NCBI RefSeq assembly: GCF_036226505.1
Contig: NZ_CP108484.1
Span: 1,364,001 to 1,428,000, forward strand
DNA length: 64,000 nt
Direction: 5' to 3'
Source: Kitasatospora sp. NBC_01246
GTDB lineage: Bacteria > Actinomycetota > Actinomycetes > Streptomycetales > Streptomycetaceae
The notes beneath the pieces were generated by a model, which saw nothing but the letters and a program-made list of their open reading frames with translations, was not told the origin of the DNA and made no database searches. Positions within the stretch are counted from its first letter, which is position 1, and each line of letters begins with the position of its first letter. Of this stretch, positions 7,824 to 16,617 are shown one piece after another. The position numbers and the translations under genes are program-made.

Positions 7824-9485
7824 ATGAATCGCTCCAGTCGCTCCTCGTACCAGAATTCCGAGTCCCGCTCCGGCGGCGGCTCCTACGGCTCCCGTTCCGG
7901 CGGGGGCGGTTCCTCGTACGGCTCCCGCTCGGGTGGCGGCGGCTCCTACGGCTCGCGTTCCGGCGGTGGTGGCTCCTCGTACGGCTCCCGTTCGGGCGGC
8001 GGTCCGAGGCGGCGCCAGAGCTCCTCCGTACAGGGCGAGTTCGCGATGCCGGTCAGCACCACCCCGGCCCTGCCGGCCGTCGAGACCTTCGACCAGCTCG
8101 ACATGCCGAAGGCCCTGCTCTCGACGCTCACCCGCCAGGGCGTCACCTCGCCGTTCCCGATCCAGGCCGCGACGCTGCCGAACTCGCTGGCGGGCCGGGA
8201 CGTCCTCGGCCGCGGCCGGACCGGCTCCGGCAAGACCATCGCCTTCGGCCTCGCGCTGCTGGCCCGCATCGCCGGCCGGCAGGCCGAGCCGGGCCGGCCG
8301 CTGGCTCTCGTCCTGGTGCCCACCCGTGAGCTCGCGCAGCAGGTCACCGAGGCGCTCACCCCCTACGCCCACTCGGTGCGGCTGCGGCTCGCCACCGTGG
8401 TCGGCGGGGTCTCGATCGGCCGCCAGGCCCAGATCCTGGGCCGGGGGGCGGAGGTCGTCGTGGCCACTCCCGGCCGCCTCAAGGACCTGATCCAGCGCGG
8501 CGCCTGCCGGCTCGACAGCGTCGGGATCACCGTCCTCGACGAGGCCGACCAGATGGCCGACATGGGCTTCCTGCCGCAGGTCATCGAGCTGCTCGACCAG
8601 GTCGAGGCCGACAGCCAGACGATGCTGTTCTCCGCCACCCTGGACCGCAACGTCGACCGCCTGGTGCGCCGGTTCCTCAAGGACCCGGTCACCCACTCGG
8701 TGGACCCGTCCGCCGGGGCGGTCAGCACCATGGAGCACCACGTCCTGCACGTGCAGAACGGCGACAAGAACGCCACGATCGCCCACATCGCCTCGCGCGA
8801 GGGCGGCGTGATCATGTTCACCGACACCAAGCACGGCGCCGACCGGCTGGTGGACGAGCTGCTCGCCAGCGGGGTGAAGGCGGCCGCGCTGCACGGCGGG
8901 AAGTCCCAGCCCCAGCGCACCCGCACCCTCCAGCAGTTCCGCAACGGCCAGGTCACCGCGCTGATCGCGACCAACGTCGCGGCCCGCGGCATCCACGTCG
9001 ACGGCCTCGACCTGGTCGTCAACCTGGACCCGCCGACCGACCACAAGGACTACCTGCACCGCGGCGGCCGCACCGCCCGGGCGGGCGAGTCCGGCACCGT
9101 CGTGACGCTCGTCCTGCCCAACCAGCGCCGCGAGACGGCCCGGATGATGGCCACCGCCGGCATCACCCCCGAGTCCACCCGGGTCCACTCCACCGACGAT
9201 GAGCTGGCCCGCATCACCGGCGCCCGCGTGCCCACCGGCGTGCCCGTGGTGATCGCCGACCCCGTGGTCGAGCGGCCCCGGCGCAGCGCCTCGGGCGGTC
9301 GCAACCGCCGCAGCCGCCCCACCTCGGCCGGCCGCGGCCAGCAGGGCGGCGGCACCGGCGGCCGCGGCCAGGGCGGCGGCACCGGCGGCCGTGGCCAGGG
9401 CGGCGGCACCGGCGGCCGCGGCCAGGGCGGCGGCACCGGCGGCGCCCGCCGTGGCGGGCCGCGGCGCGTCGACCTGGCCGCGTAG
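7824..9485 (+). CDS. DEAD-box ATP-dependent RNA helicase with RGG-like tails
   Basis: The protein has 553 residues. Residues 1-60 are low-complexity, with several SYGSRSGGGG repeats. The helicase core follows: Q motif (FPIQAATLP), motif I GRTGSGKT (Lys about 137), PTRELAQQV, DEAD (about 239-242), SAT (about 270), then RecA-2 with ARGIHVDGLDLV and HRGGRTARAG. The tail repeats GGGTGGRGQ four times before a basic end, an RGG-type RNA-binding region. Such helicases unwind structured RNA in the cold and in ribosome assembly. ATG at 7824 has GGAAGG eight bases upstream and was chosen over the upstream GTG at 7794. It lies downstream of the cold-shock gene. Confidence 0.93.
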   Translation: MNRSSRSSYQNSESRSGGGSYGSRSGGGGSSYGSRSGGGGSYGSRSGGGGSSYGSRSGGGPRRRQSSSVQGEFAMPVSTTPALPAVETFDQLDMPKALLSTLTRQGVTSPFPIQAATLPNSLAGRDVLGRGRTGSGKTIAFGLALLARIAGRQAEPGRPLALVLVPTRELAQQVTEALTPYAHSVRLRLATVVGGVSIGRQAQILGRGAEVVVATPGRLKDLIQRGACRLDSVGITVLDEADQMADMGFLPQVIELLDQVEADSQTMLFSATLDRNVDRLVRRFLKDPVTHSVDPSAGAVSTMEHHVLHVQNGDKNATIAHIASREGGVIMFTDTKHGADRLVDELLASGVKAAALHGGKSQPQRTRTLQQFRNGQVTALIATNVAARGIHVDGLDLVVNLDPPTDHKDYLHRGGRTARAGESGTVVTLVLPNQRRETARMMATAGITPESTRVHSTDDELARITGARVPTGVPVVIADPVVERPRRSASGGRNRRSRPTSAGRGQQGGGTGGRGQGGGTGGRGQGGGTGGRGQGGGTGGARRGGPRRVDLAA

Positions 9486-9500
9486 GCCCCGCGTCCGGTC

Positions 9501-9525
9501 GGTCCCGCCGCGCGTCGGCGGGACC
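9501..9525 (+). terminator. Stem-loop after the RNA helicase
   Basis: Perfect 10-bp stem GGTCCCGCCG (9501-9510) with CGGCGGGACC (9516-9525), five-base loop, 16 bases after the stop. Confidence 0.65.
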
Positions 9526-9630
9526 GGCCGGATCCGGCCGGACACCCGCGGGCCGGGCCCAACCGCGGCAGCACCGTCGAGCACCTCCCTGATCGCCGCC
9601 GTCACCGGTGGACCGACCCGAAGGAGCCCC

Positions 9631-10026
9631 ATGACCATGGCCCTCGAACACCCCGCCGACTTCGCCGCCGACGCCCTGACCACGGTCGGGGACGTGATGA
9701 CCCGACCCGAGCTGCAGATCAGTGACGACGTCATGGTCGACACCGCGCTGGACATCCTGCTCAGCTCCGGCGCCCCGCACGCCCTGGTCCGCGACGAGGA
9801 GGGCCGCTGCGCCGGGCTGCTGACCCGTCTGCACCTCGCGCCGTTCCGGGCCCGCTCCTGGTACACCGAGCGCACCCCGGTGCGGGCGGTGAAGCACGAC
9901 CGCGCGCCGTTCGCCACCGCCGGGATGCCGGCCGCCACCGCAACGGCCACCATGCGCGCCCGCGGTCTGGACACCTGGCCGGTCGTGGACGACGACGGGC
10001 ACGTCATCGGTCTGCTCAGCATCTGA
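9631..10026 (+). CDS. CBS-domain pair protein
   Basis: A 131-residue protein with two CBS repeats: VGDVMTRPELQISDDVMVDTA with LDILLSSGAPHALVRDEEGR (repeat 1), and PVRAVKHDRAPFATAGMP to DTWPVVDDDGHVIGLLSI (repeat 2). Stand-alone CBS pairs bind adenine nucleotides such as AMP or ATP and regulate partner proteins; no partner domain is fused here. ATG at 9631 has AAGGAG five bases upstream. A strong terminator follows, so it is probably the last gene of its transcript. Confidence 0.88.
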   Translation: MTMALEHPADFAADALTTVGDVMTRPELQISDDVMVDTALDILLSSGAPHALVRDEEGRCAGLLTRLHLAPFRARSWYTERTPVRAVKHDRAPFATAGMPAATATATMRARGLDTWPVVDDDGHVIGLLSI

Positions 10027-10033
10027 GTCCCAC

Positions 10034-10079
10034 CCGGGACCCCGCCTCCCCCGGCCCACCGGGGGAGGCGGGGTCCCGG
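10034..10079. terminator. Perfect 19-bp bidirectional terminator
   Basis: Arms CCGGGACCCCGCCTCCCCC (10034-10052) and its exact complement (10061-10079) with an eight-base loop. It lies between the convergent CBS and LysR genes and can serve both. Confidence 0.88.
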
Positions 10080-10109
10080 TGGTTTCCGGGGCCGCCGCCC
10101 CGGGCGCGG

Positions 10110-11021
10110 TCAGCCGGTGGCGGCGGCCACCTCGGTGAGGGCCTCCAGCACCGGGCGGATCAACGGGTGGCCGTCGGCGCCGGCCCGGACGGCGGCGAAG
10201 ACCCGGCGGGTGGCGAGCGCGCTGTCCACCGGCCGCACCGCGACCCGTCCGAGATCCACCCCGAGCAGGGCGGACCGGGGCACCAGCGCCACCCCCGCAC
10301 CGGCCGAGGCCAGCGCCACGACGGCGCGGAAGTCGTCCGAGGAGTGCACCAGACGCGGCTGGAACCCGGCGTGCTCGCAGGCCAGCAGCACCACGTCGTG
10401 GCAGGGATTGCCCGGGTAGGGCCCGATCCACGGCTCGGCGGCCAGGTCCGCGACGGCGATCGGCCCCTCCCCGGCGGCCAGCGGATGGCCGAGCGGCAGC
10501 ACCGCCTCGAACGGTTCGGCGTACAGCGGCACCCGGGTGAGCCGGGCGTCGTCGGCCCGCGGCGCCCCCCGGTACTCGACGGCCACGGCCAGGTCGGCCC
10601 GCCCCTCCAGGACCATCGGCAGGCTGGCGTCGCCCTCCGCGTCCAGCACCTTGAGGCGGACGCCGGGCGCCCGGGCGGCGAGGGTCCCGATGGCGGGCGC
10701 CAGCACCAGGGAGATCCCGGTGGCGAAGGAGGCCACGGTGACCTCACCGGCCACACCGGCGCTGTAGGCGGCGAGATCGGCCTCGGCCCGTTCCAGCTGG
10801 GCGAGGACGGCGTCGGCGTGGCCGAGCAGGATCTCCCCGGCGGCGGTGAGCCGCACCCCCCGGCCCTCGCGGGCGAGCAGGTGGTGGCCGGTCTCCTGCT
10901 CCAGCGCGGCCAGCTGCTGGGACACCGCCGAGGGGGTGAGGTAGAGGGCGGCCGCCGCGGCGGTCACCGTGCGGTGGTCCGCCACGGCCCGCAGGGTCCG
11001 CAGCCGTCGTGCGTCGATCAC
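10110..11021 (-). CDS. LysR family transcriptional regulator
   Basis: The 303-residue protein has an N-terminal winged helix-turn-helix (residues about 1-65: LRTLRAVADHRTVTAAAAAL, LTPSAVSQQLAALEQ, GRGVRLTAAGE) and a LysR substrate-binding domain (about 90-295). The GTG at 11021 gives a standard LysR start (VIDARRLRTLRAV); no good Shine-Dalgarno is visible, and the frame is open upstream without family similarity. It is on the same strand as, and downstream of, tdh-kbl, but a stem-loop separates them. The target genes are unknown; the palindrome at 11185-11202 is a candidate site. Confidence 0.88.
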   Translation of the reverse strand: MIDARRLRTLRAVADHRTVTAAAAALYLTPSAVSQQLAALEQETGHHLLAREGRGVRLTAAGEILLGHADAVLAQLERAEADLAAYSAGVAGEVTVASFATGISLVLAPAIGTLAARAPGVRLKVLDAEGDASLPMVLEGRADLAVAVEYRGAPRADDARLTRVPLYAEPFEAVLPLGHPLAAGEGPIAVADLAAEPWIGPYPGNPCHDVVLLACEHAGFQPRLVHSSDDFRAVVALASAGAGVALVPRSALLGVDLGRVAVRPVDSALATRRVFAAVRAGADGHPLIRPVLEALTEVAAATG

Positions 11022-11116
11022 ACGCCAATTCTGCCAGCGTGCCGCGGGGTGCCGGAGCCACCCGGGGGGGACGTCCGGCGGCGCCGTGGACGGGCGGGTC
11101 CGCCGAAACCGCGAAC

Positions 11117-11153
11117 GGGAGTGGGGCGTCGGCCGGGCCGACGTCCCACTCCC
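11117..11153 (-). terminator. Stem-loop between kbl and the LysR gene
   Basis: GGGAGTGGGGCGTCGG (11117-11132) pairs with CCGACGTCCCACTCCC (11138-11153) with one wobble or mismatch and a five-base loop. It is a probable kbl terminator. Confidence 0.55.
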
Positions 11154-11184
11154 GGGCGGGAGGGTGGGGCAGTTGGTCTCTGGT

Positions 11185-11202
11185 GGTGCGCCGCGGCGCA
11201 CC
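11185..11202. promoter_or_regulatory. Perfect 18-bp palindrome upstream of the LysR gene
   Basis: GGTGCGCCGCGGCGCACC is its own reverse complement, and the half-site GGTGCGCCGC recurs at 11231-11240. It lies about 165 bp before the LysR start. Candidate operator; no binding protein is known from the sequence. Confidence 0.45.
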
Positions 11203-11323
11203 GTGCGGCGGCGGGGTGCCGAGCGGACGTGGTGCGCCGCACGGCGGCCCGGGGGTGCCCGTGGCGCGTCCGGTTCCGGGCGGACGGGCCACGGGCGGTC
11301 CCGGGAGGTGCCCCGGCCGGGGG

Positions 11324-12517
11324 CTACTCCCCCAGGGCGGCGCGGGCGTCGACGAAGGCCGCCACCACGCGCTCGACGTCCTCGGTGGAGTGCGCGGCGG
11401 ACAGCTGCACCCGGATCCGGGCCGCGCCGTGCGGCACGACCGGGAAGGAGAAGCCGATCACGTACACGCCGCGCTCCAGCAGCAGCTCGGCGAGCCGGCC
11501 GGCCTCGGCCGCGTCGCCGATCATGACCGGGGCGATCGGGTGGTCGCCGGGCAGGATCTCGAAGCCGGCCTCGGTCATCCGCGAGCGGAACAGCGCCGTG
11601 TTGGCGGCCAGCTTCTCGCGCAGCTCGGTCGAGCGCTCGACCAGGTCGAGCACCTTCAGCGAGGCGGCGGCGATCACCGGGGCGAGCGAGTTGGAGAACA
11701 GGTACGGCCGCGAGCGCTGGCGCAGCAGGGCGACGATCTCGCGGCGCGCCGCGACGTAGCCGCCGGAGGCGCCGCCGAGGGCCTTGCCGAGGGTGCCGGT
11801 GATGATGTCGACGCGGTCCGTCACGCCGTGCAGCTCGGGGGTGCCGCGCCCGTTCGGGCCGACGAAGCCGACCGCGTGCGAGTCGTCGACCATGACCATG
11901 GCGTCGTAGCGCTCGGCCAGGTCGCAGATCTCGCGCAGCGGGGCGACGTAGCCGTCCATCGAGAAGACGCCGTCGGTGACGACCAGCCGGCGGCGGGCGC
12001 CCTGGGCCTCCTTGAGCTGCTGCTCCAGGTCGGCCAGGTCGCGGTTGGCGTAGCGCAGCCGGCGGGCCTTGCAGAGGCGGATGCCGTCGATGATGCTCGC
12101 GTGGTTCAGCGCGTCGGAGATGACGGCGTCGCGCTCGTCGAGCAGGGTCTCGAAGACGCCGCCGTTGGCGTCGAAGCAGGAGGAGTAGAGGATCGTGTCC
12201 TCCTGGCCGAGGAACCCGGAGAGGCGGTCCTCCAGCTCCTTGTGGACGTCCTGGGTGCCGCAGATGAACCGGACCGAGGCCATCCCGTAGCCCCAGCGGT
12301 CCAGGGCGTCCTTGGCGGCGGTGAGCACCTCGGGGTGGTCGGCGAGGCCGAGGTAGTTGTTGGCGCAGAAGTTCAGTACCTCGCCGGGCTGCCCGCCGGC
12401 GGTGACGGTGACGGCGGCGCTCTGCGGGGTGCCGATCACCCGCTCCGGCTTGAACAGGCCGGCCTCGCGGATCTCGTCGAGGGTGGCGGCCAGGTCGTCG
12501 CGCACGTTGTCGAACAC
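11324..12517 (-). CDS. kbl: 2-amino-3-ketobutyrate coenzyme A ligase (glycine C-acetyltransferase)
   Basis: The 397-residue PLP enzyme of the alpha-oxoamine synthase family splits 2-amino-3-oxobutyrate with CoA into glycine and acetyl-CoA. Visible motifs: [49 protein letters not shown], and the PLP Schiff-base lysine in TLGKALGG (about 245). Length matches E. coli Kbl (398). GTG start at 12517 with AGGGAG upstream. It lies 29 bp downstream of tdh on the same strand, and together they form the threonine-to-glycine route, which also separates it from the biotin enzyme BioF of the same fold. Confidence 0.95.
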   Translation of the reverse strand: MFDNVRDDLAATLDEIREAGLFKPERVIGTPQSAAVTVTAGGQPGEVLNFCANNYLGLADHPEVLTAAKDALDRWGYGMASVRFICGTQDVHKELEDRLSGFLGQEDTILYSSCFDANGGVFETLLDERDAVISDALNHASIIDGIRLCKARRLRYANRDLADLEQQLKEAQGARRRLVVTDGVFSMDGYVAPLREICDLAERYDAMVMVDDSHAVGFVGPNGRGTPELHGVTDRVDIITGTLGKALGGASGGYVAARREIVALLRQRSRPYLFSNSLAPVIAAASLKVLDLVERSTELREKLAANTALFRSRMTEAGFEILPGDHPIAPVMIGDAAEAGRLAELLLERGVYVIGFSFPVVPHGAARIRVQLSAAHSTEDVERVVAAFVDARAALGE

Positions 12518-12546
12518 GGTGTCTCCCTAGAGGGGGTCAGACGGTC

Positions 12547-13575
12547 TCAGACGGTCCAGTCGAGGATGATCTTGCCGCAGCGGCCGCTCGCGGCCTCGTC
12601 GAACGCGGCCTCGAAGTCGGCGGCGGCGTAGCGGCCGGTGATCACGGGGCTGAGGTCGAGCCCGCCCTCCAGCAGGACGGACATCGCGTACCAGGTCTCG
12701 AACATCTCGCGGCCGTAGATGCCCTTGATGGTGATCATCGAGGTGACGACGGAGGCCCAGTCGACCGGGAACTGCTCGGCGGGCAGGCCGAGCATGGCGA
12801 TCTTCCCGCCGTGGGTCATGTTGGCGATCATCGACTGCATCGCCTCGGGGCGGCCGGACATCTCCAGGCCGACGTCGAAGCCCTCGCGCAGGCCGAGCTT
12901 CTGCTGGCCCTCCTCGATGGTGTGCTCGGCCACGTTCAGGGCCAGCGTGACACCGACCTCGCGGGCCAGGTCGAGGCGGTACGGCGAGACGTCGGTGATC
13001 ATCACGTTGCGCGCGCCGGCGTGCTTGGCGACGGCGGCGGCCATGATGCCGATCGGACCGGCACCGGTGATCAGCACGTCCTCGCCGACCAGCGGGAAGG
13101 AGAGCGCGGTGTGCACGGCGTTGCCGAAGGGGTCGAAGATCGCCGCGACGTCGAGGTCCACCGGGACCCGGTGCACCCAGACGTTGGAGGCGGGCAGCGC
13201 GACGAACTCGGCGAAGGCACCGTCCCGGCCGACCCCGAGGCCGACGGTGTTGCGGCAGAGGTGGCGTCGGCCGGCCAGGCAGTTGCGGCACTTGCCGCAG
13301 ACCAGGTGGCCCTCGCCGCTGACCAGGTCGCCGACCGAGATGTCCGCGACGGCCGCGCCGATCTCGGCCACCTCGCCGACGAACTCGTGGCCGAGGACGA
13401 GCGGCGTCCGGATGGTCTGCTGGGCCCAGCCGTCCCACTTGCGGATGTGCAGGTCGGTGCCGCAGATCCCGGTGCGCAGCACCTTGATCAGCACCTCACC
13501 GGGGCCGATGGCAGGCTTCGGGACGTCCATCAGCCAGAGTCCGGGCTCTGCCTTCTGCTTGACGAGTGCCTTCAC
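12547..13575 (-). CDS. tdh: L-threonine 3-dehydrogenase
   Basis: The 342-residue zinc-dependent medium-chain dehydrogenase oxidises L-threonine to 2-amino-3-oxobutyrate with NAD+. Catalytic zinc ligands lie in [17 protein letters not shown] and GHEFVG; the structural zinc site is [15 protein letters not shown]; the NAD loop is [35 protein letters not shown] is characteristic of TDH. GTG start at 13575 with CAGGAG nine bases upstream. It is the first gene of the tdh-kbl operon. Confidence 0.95.
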   Translation of the reverse strand: MKALVKQKAEPGLWLMDVPKPAIGPGEVLIKVLRTGICGTDLHIRKWDGWAQQTIRTPLVLGHEFVGEVAEIGAAVADISVGDLVSGEGHLVCGKCRNCLAGRRHLCRNTVGLGVGRDGAFAEFVALPASNVWVHRVPVDLDVAAIFDPFGNAVHTALSFPLVGEDVLITGAGPIGIMAAAVAKHAGARNVMITDVSPYRLDLAREVGVTLALNVAEHTIEEGQQKLGLREGFDVGLEMSGRPEAMQSMIANMTHGGKIAMLGLPAEQFPVDWASVVTSMITIKGIYGREMFETWYAMSVLLEGGLDLSPVITGRYAAADFEAAFDEAASGRCGKIILDWTV

Positions 13576-14050
13576 TGCGGCGGCTCCTGACGCATGGTGG
13601 GGCGGCCTGGTGTGGGCAGGCCGACGGGGCCCGGCGGGGTGGCTGCTCCTGCCTCCTCGCACCGAACATGGAGCAATCTGCCTGGTGGGAGGGGGTGCGG
13701 TCCATCGAGGAATTCTTAAGGGGCGCCACAGCTGGGCTAAACGATCGTGCCCGAGCCGGGCCCGGCCACCGGCGCGGCGTGCCGGTGGCCACCCGTTCGG
13801 CGGAGCGCCGGGGGCGCTCGGCACGGGCGCGGCGGCCCGGCCGGGCGTGAACCGGGCCGGGGTGACTGGGGGTTTCGGCTGGTTCGGCGCGCCGGCGGTT
13901 CCGGGGTGACCGGGCGTGGGGCCGTTCGGGCCAGTGCGGCGGCGGCCCGCGCGCGGGCCGGTCGTGGCGCGCATACGGTGGCGATCGCTCCCCCCATGGC
14001 CCCGTGGAGCGCCGCTCCGGGGCCGTTCGGCCCAGAGAGGCGCTCCGATC
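13576..14050. other. Divergent intergenic region between tdh and the serine hydrolase
   Basis: 475 bp without a supported gene. It contains a local drop in G+C near 13700-13745 (GAATTCTTAAGG, CTAAACGATCG) that is a likely tdh promoter zone, and two hairpins: GGCCACCGGC (13764-13773) with GCCGGTGGCC (13781-13790), and GAGCGCC (13803-13809) with GGCGCTC (13813-13819). Confidence 0.5.
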
Positions 14051-15436
14051 ATGACGAAGACACGACGGCCGCTCGCCCCGCTCCCCCGCCGCTCCGTGCG
14101 GGCGGCCACCGCGGTACTGGCCCTGACCGGTCTGCTGGCCGCCGCGGGTTGCTCCGGCCGGACGGCGTCCGACCCCCCGCCCGCCGGCGCGGTCACGGCC
14201 GTCCCCGCCGCGCTCAGCCCCTCGGCGAGCCCGTCCGGCCCGTCGTCGGGTCCGTCCTCCAGCCCGTCCTCCGCCTCCTCCTCCGCCTCGGGCTCCGCTT
14301 CGGGCTCGCCGAGCGCGTCCGGCTCCTCGCCGACGTCCGGCGGCACCGTGGCCGCGCTCACCCCGGACGTCACCGCCCGGCTGGACTCGGCGGTGCAGAA
14401 GGTGCTGAGCGAGGCCTCCGTCCCCGGGGTGATGGTCGCTCTGACCACGCCCGACGGCAGCTACCTCAAGGCCTTCGGCGTCTCCGACAAGGTCGCCGGT
14501 ACGCCGATGGTCACCGGGCTGAACATGCGGATCGGCAGCGAGACCAAGACCTTCACCGTCACCGGGCTGCTCCGGCTGGTCGACCAGGGCAAGGCCGGTC
14601 TGGACGACCCGGTCGGCAAGTACATCGCGGGCGTGCCCGGCGGGGACACGATCACCCTGCGCCAGCTCGCCGACATGCGCAGCGGCCTCTTCAACTACAG
14701 CGCGGACCCGGACTTCCAGCAGGCCGTGGTCAACGACCCGAACCGCGTCTTCACCCCGCAGCAGCTGCTCTCCTACGCCTTCGACCACCCCGCGGACTTC
14801 GCCCCGGGCAGCGCCTTCGAGTACAGCAACACCAACACCGTGCTGATCGGCCTGGTGGTGGAGAAGCTGAGCGGGCAGCCGCTCGACGTCTTCCTGAAGC
14901 AGCAGGTGTTCGACCCGGCCGGGCTGGGCCGGACGGTCTTCCCGACCGACGCGGCGTTCCCCCAGCCGCACGCCCGCGGGTACACCGACCAGACGCCGGA
15001 CGGCTCGATCGCGGACGCCACCGACTGGAACCCGTCCTGGGCCTGGGCGGCGGGCGCGGTCATCTCCGACCTGGCCGACATGCAGAAGTGGGCGAAGGTG
15101 CTGGCCACCGGCACGCTGCTCAAGCCGGCCACCCAGGCGGAGCGGCTGGTGACGCCGCCCACCCCGTTGCCGGACGTCGGCTACGGGCTCGGGCTGTTCG
15201 TCAACCACGGCTGGGTCGGGCACAACGGCTCGCTGCCCGGCTACCAGAGCGCCGTCGTCTACCTGCCGTCGGCGCAGGCCACCCTGGCGGTGCTGCTGAA
15301 CACGGACATCTCGTCCCAGGGCGAGGAGCCGTCGACGCTCTTCGCCAAGGCGATCACCGAGATCGTCTCGCCGGGGAACGTCTACTCGTTCCCGCCCGCG
15401 ACGGCGAGCTCGTCGCCGTCCGCCTCGGTGACCTGA
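14051..15436 (+). CDS. Lipoprotein serine hydrolase (class C beta-lactamase / DD-peptidase fold)
   Basis: The 461-residue protein has a lipoprotein signal ([10 protein letters not shown], lipidated Cys about 34) and a Ser/Pro/Gly-rich tether to about residue 95. The beta-lactamase domain follows, with SxxK as SETK (Ser about 163, Lys about 166), the YxN motif as YSN (about 258) and HNG (about 391) in place of KTG. This set fits D-Ala-D-Ala carboxypeptidase, esterase or class C-like hydrolases at the outer membrane face. A second Ser-rich tail ends the protein. ATG at 14051, with GAGAGG upstream. The true substrate is unknown; peptidoglycan peptides are likely. Confidence 0.9.
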   Translation: MTKTRRPLAPLPRRSVRAATAVLALTGLLAAAGCSGRTASDPPPAGAVTAVPAALSPSASPSGPSSGPSSSPSSASSSASGSASGSPSASGSSPTSGGTVAALTPDVTARLDSAVQKVLSEASVPGVMVALTTPDGSYLKAFGVSDKVAGTPMVTGLNMRIGSETKTFTVTGLLRLVDQGKAGLDDPVGKYIAGVPGGDTITLRQLADMRSGLFNYSADPDFQQAVVNDPNRVFTPQQLLSYAFDHPADFAPGSAFEYSNTNTVLIGLVVEKLSGQPLDVFLKQQVFDPAGLGRTVFPTDAAFPQPHARGYTDQTPDGSIADATDWNPSWAWAAGAVISDLADMQKWAKVLATGTLLKPATQAERLVTPPTPLPDVGYGLGLFVNHGWVGHNGSLPGYQSAVVYLPSAQATLAVLLNTDISSQGEEPSTLFAKAITEIVSPGNVYSFPPATASSSPSASVT

Positions 15437-15455
15437 GCGGTCCCCCCGGTGGCCC

Positions 15456-15499
15456 GGGGAGCCGACCGGCCGGCGGGGCCGTCGGCCGGTCAGCTCCCC
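15456..15499. terminator. Stem-loop between convergent hydrolase and ligase genes
   Basis: GGGGAGCCGACCGGC (15456-15470) pairs with GCCGGTCAGCTCCCC (15485-15499) with one wobble. The right arm overlaps the ligase stop codon. Confidence 0.6.
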
Positions 15500-16551
15500 A
15501 GGACCCGGGCCAGGTCGTAGGAGACCGGCTCCTCCAGCTGCGCGTAGGTGCAGCTCTCCGGGGTGCGGTCCGGGCGCCAGCGGCGGAACTGGGCGGTGTG
15601 CCGGAACCGGGTGCCCTCCATGTGGTCGTAGGCCACCTCGACCACCCGCTCGGGGCGCAGCGCCACCCAGGAGAGGTCCTTGCCGCCGGTCCAGCGGCTG
15701 ACCGCGCCGGGCAGCCGGGCATCGGCGTGGGCGGCCTCGTCCGCCCAGCCGCCCCACGGGTGGGCGGAGACGTCCGTCATCCGCAACGGCGCCAGTTCCT
15801 CCACGAGTTCACGTCGGCGCGCCATCGAGAAGGCGGCGCAGACGCCGACGTGCTGCAGGCGGCCCTCGGCGTCGTTGATGCCGAGCAGCAGCGAGCCGAC
15901 CACCGGTCCGCTCTTGTGCTCGCGGTAGCCGGCCACCACGCAGTCGGCGGTGCGCTCGTGCTTGATCTTGAACATGGTCCGCTCCCCCGGCCGGTAGGGC
16001 TGGTCCAGCGGCTTGGCCACCACGCCGTCCAGTCCGGCCCCCTCGAACTCGGCGAACCAGCTCTGCGCCAGCTCGCGGTCGGTGGAGGCGGGAGCGGTGA
16101 AGACCGGGTCGGCGGCCCGGCCGAGCGCCGCCTCCAGGGCCGGGCGGCGCACCGAGAGCGGCTCGTCGAGCAGCGAGACGTCGCCGAGCGCGAGCAGGTC
16201 GAAGGCGACGAAGGAGGCGGGGGTGCGCTCGGCCAGCAGCCGCACCCGGCTGGCCGCCGGATGGATCCGCTCCAGCAGCTCCTCGAACCGCAGTCGGCCG
16301 TCCCGGGCGATCACCACCTCGCCGTCCAGCACGCAGCGCGGCGGCAGCTCCCGCTTCAGGGCCTCCACCAGTTCGGGGAAGTACCTGGTGAGCGTCTTTC
16401 CGGTGCGGCTGCCGAGCTCGACCTCGTCGCCGTCGCGGAAGACGACGGTGCGGAAGCCGTCCCACTTGGCCTCGTACTGCATTCCCGGCGGGATCCTGGC
16501 GACCGACTTGGCGAGCATCGGCGCCACCGGCGGCATCACGGGCAGGTCCAT
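15490..16551 (-). CDS. ATP-dependent DNA ligase (LigC-like)
   Basis: The 353-residue protein has the adenylation domain with the active-site lysine in YEAKWDGFR (KxDG, Lys about 29), motif III FVAFDLLALGD, motif IV LDGVVAKP and motif V TMFKIKH, then an OB-fold domain (about 215-353). The size is that of actinobacterial LigC rather than multidomain LigD. These ligases seal nicks or breaks in NHEJ-like repair. ATG at 16551 follows CGGAG. It is divergent from the polymerase gene, 66 bp away. Confidence 0.92.
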   Translation of the reverse strand: MDLPVMPPVAPMLAKSVARIPPGMQYEAKWDGFRTVVFRDGDEVELGSRTGKTLTRYFPELVEALKRELPPRCVLDGEVVIARDGRLRFEELLERIHPAASRVRLLAERTPASFVAFDLLALGDVSLLDEPLSVRRPALEAALGRAADPVFTAPASTDRELAQSWFAEFEGAGLDGVVAKPLDQPYRPGERTMFKIKHERTADCVVAGYREHKSGPVVGSLLLGINDAEGRLQHVGVCAAFSMARRRELVEELAPLRMTDVSAHPWGGWADEAAHADARLPGAVSRWTGGKDLSWVALRPERVVEVAYDHMEGTRFRHTAQFRRWRPDRTPESCTYAQLEEPVSYDLARVLGS

Positions 16552-16617
16552 GGCTCCGATCCTCGCGCCAACCGTTCCGGGGCGCGCGCCGGGCGGAGCG
16601 CGTCTAGCGTGAGAGGC

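Larger units (their letters stand above)
11022..11323. other. Gap between kbl and the LysR gene
   Basis: About 300 bp with no gene. It holds the kbl terminator hairpin (11117-11153), a perfect 18-bp palindrome (11185-11202) and a second copy of its half-site GGTGCGCCGC at 11231-11240. The LysR promoter should also be here. Confidence 0.6.

Noticed and set aside
13630..13720. A leader peptide upstream of tdh (frame starting MFGARRQEQ on the minus strand)
   Set aside because: It has no ribosome binding site, runs into tdh in another frame, and has no run of Thr or Gly codons to suggest attenuation.
13747..16617. An upstream extension of the LigD-type polymerase frame
   Set aside because: The frame crosses the serine hydrolase and ligase genes in the wrong frame; homology starts only at 16618.
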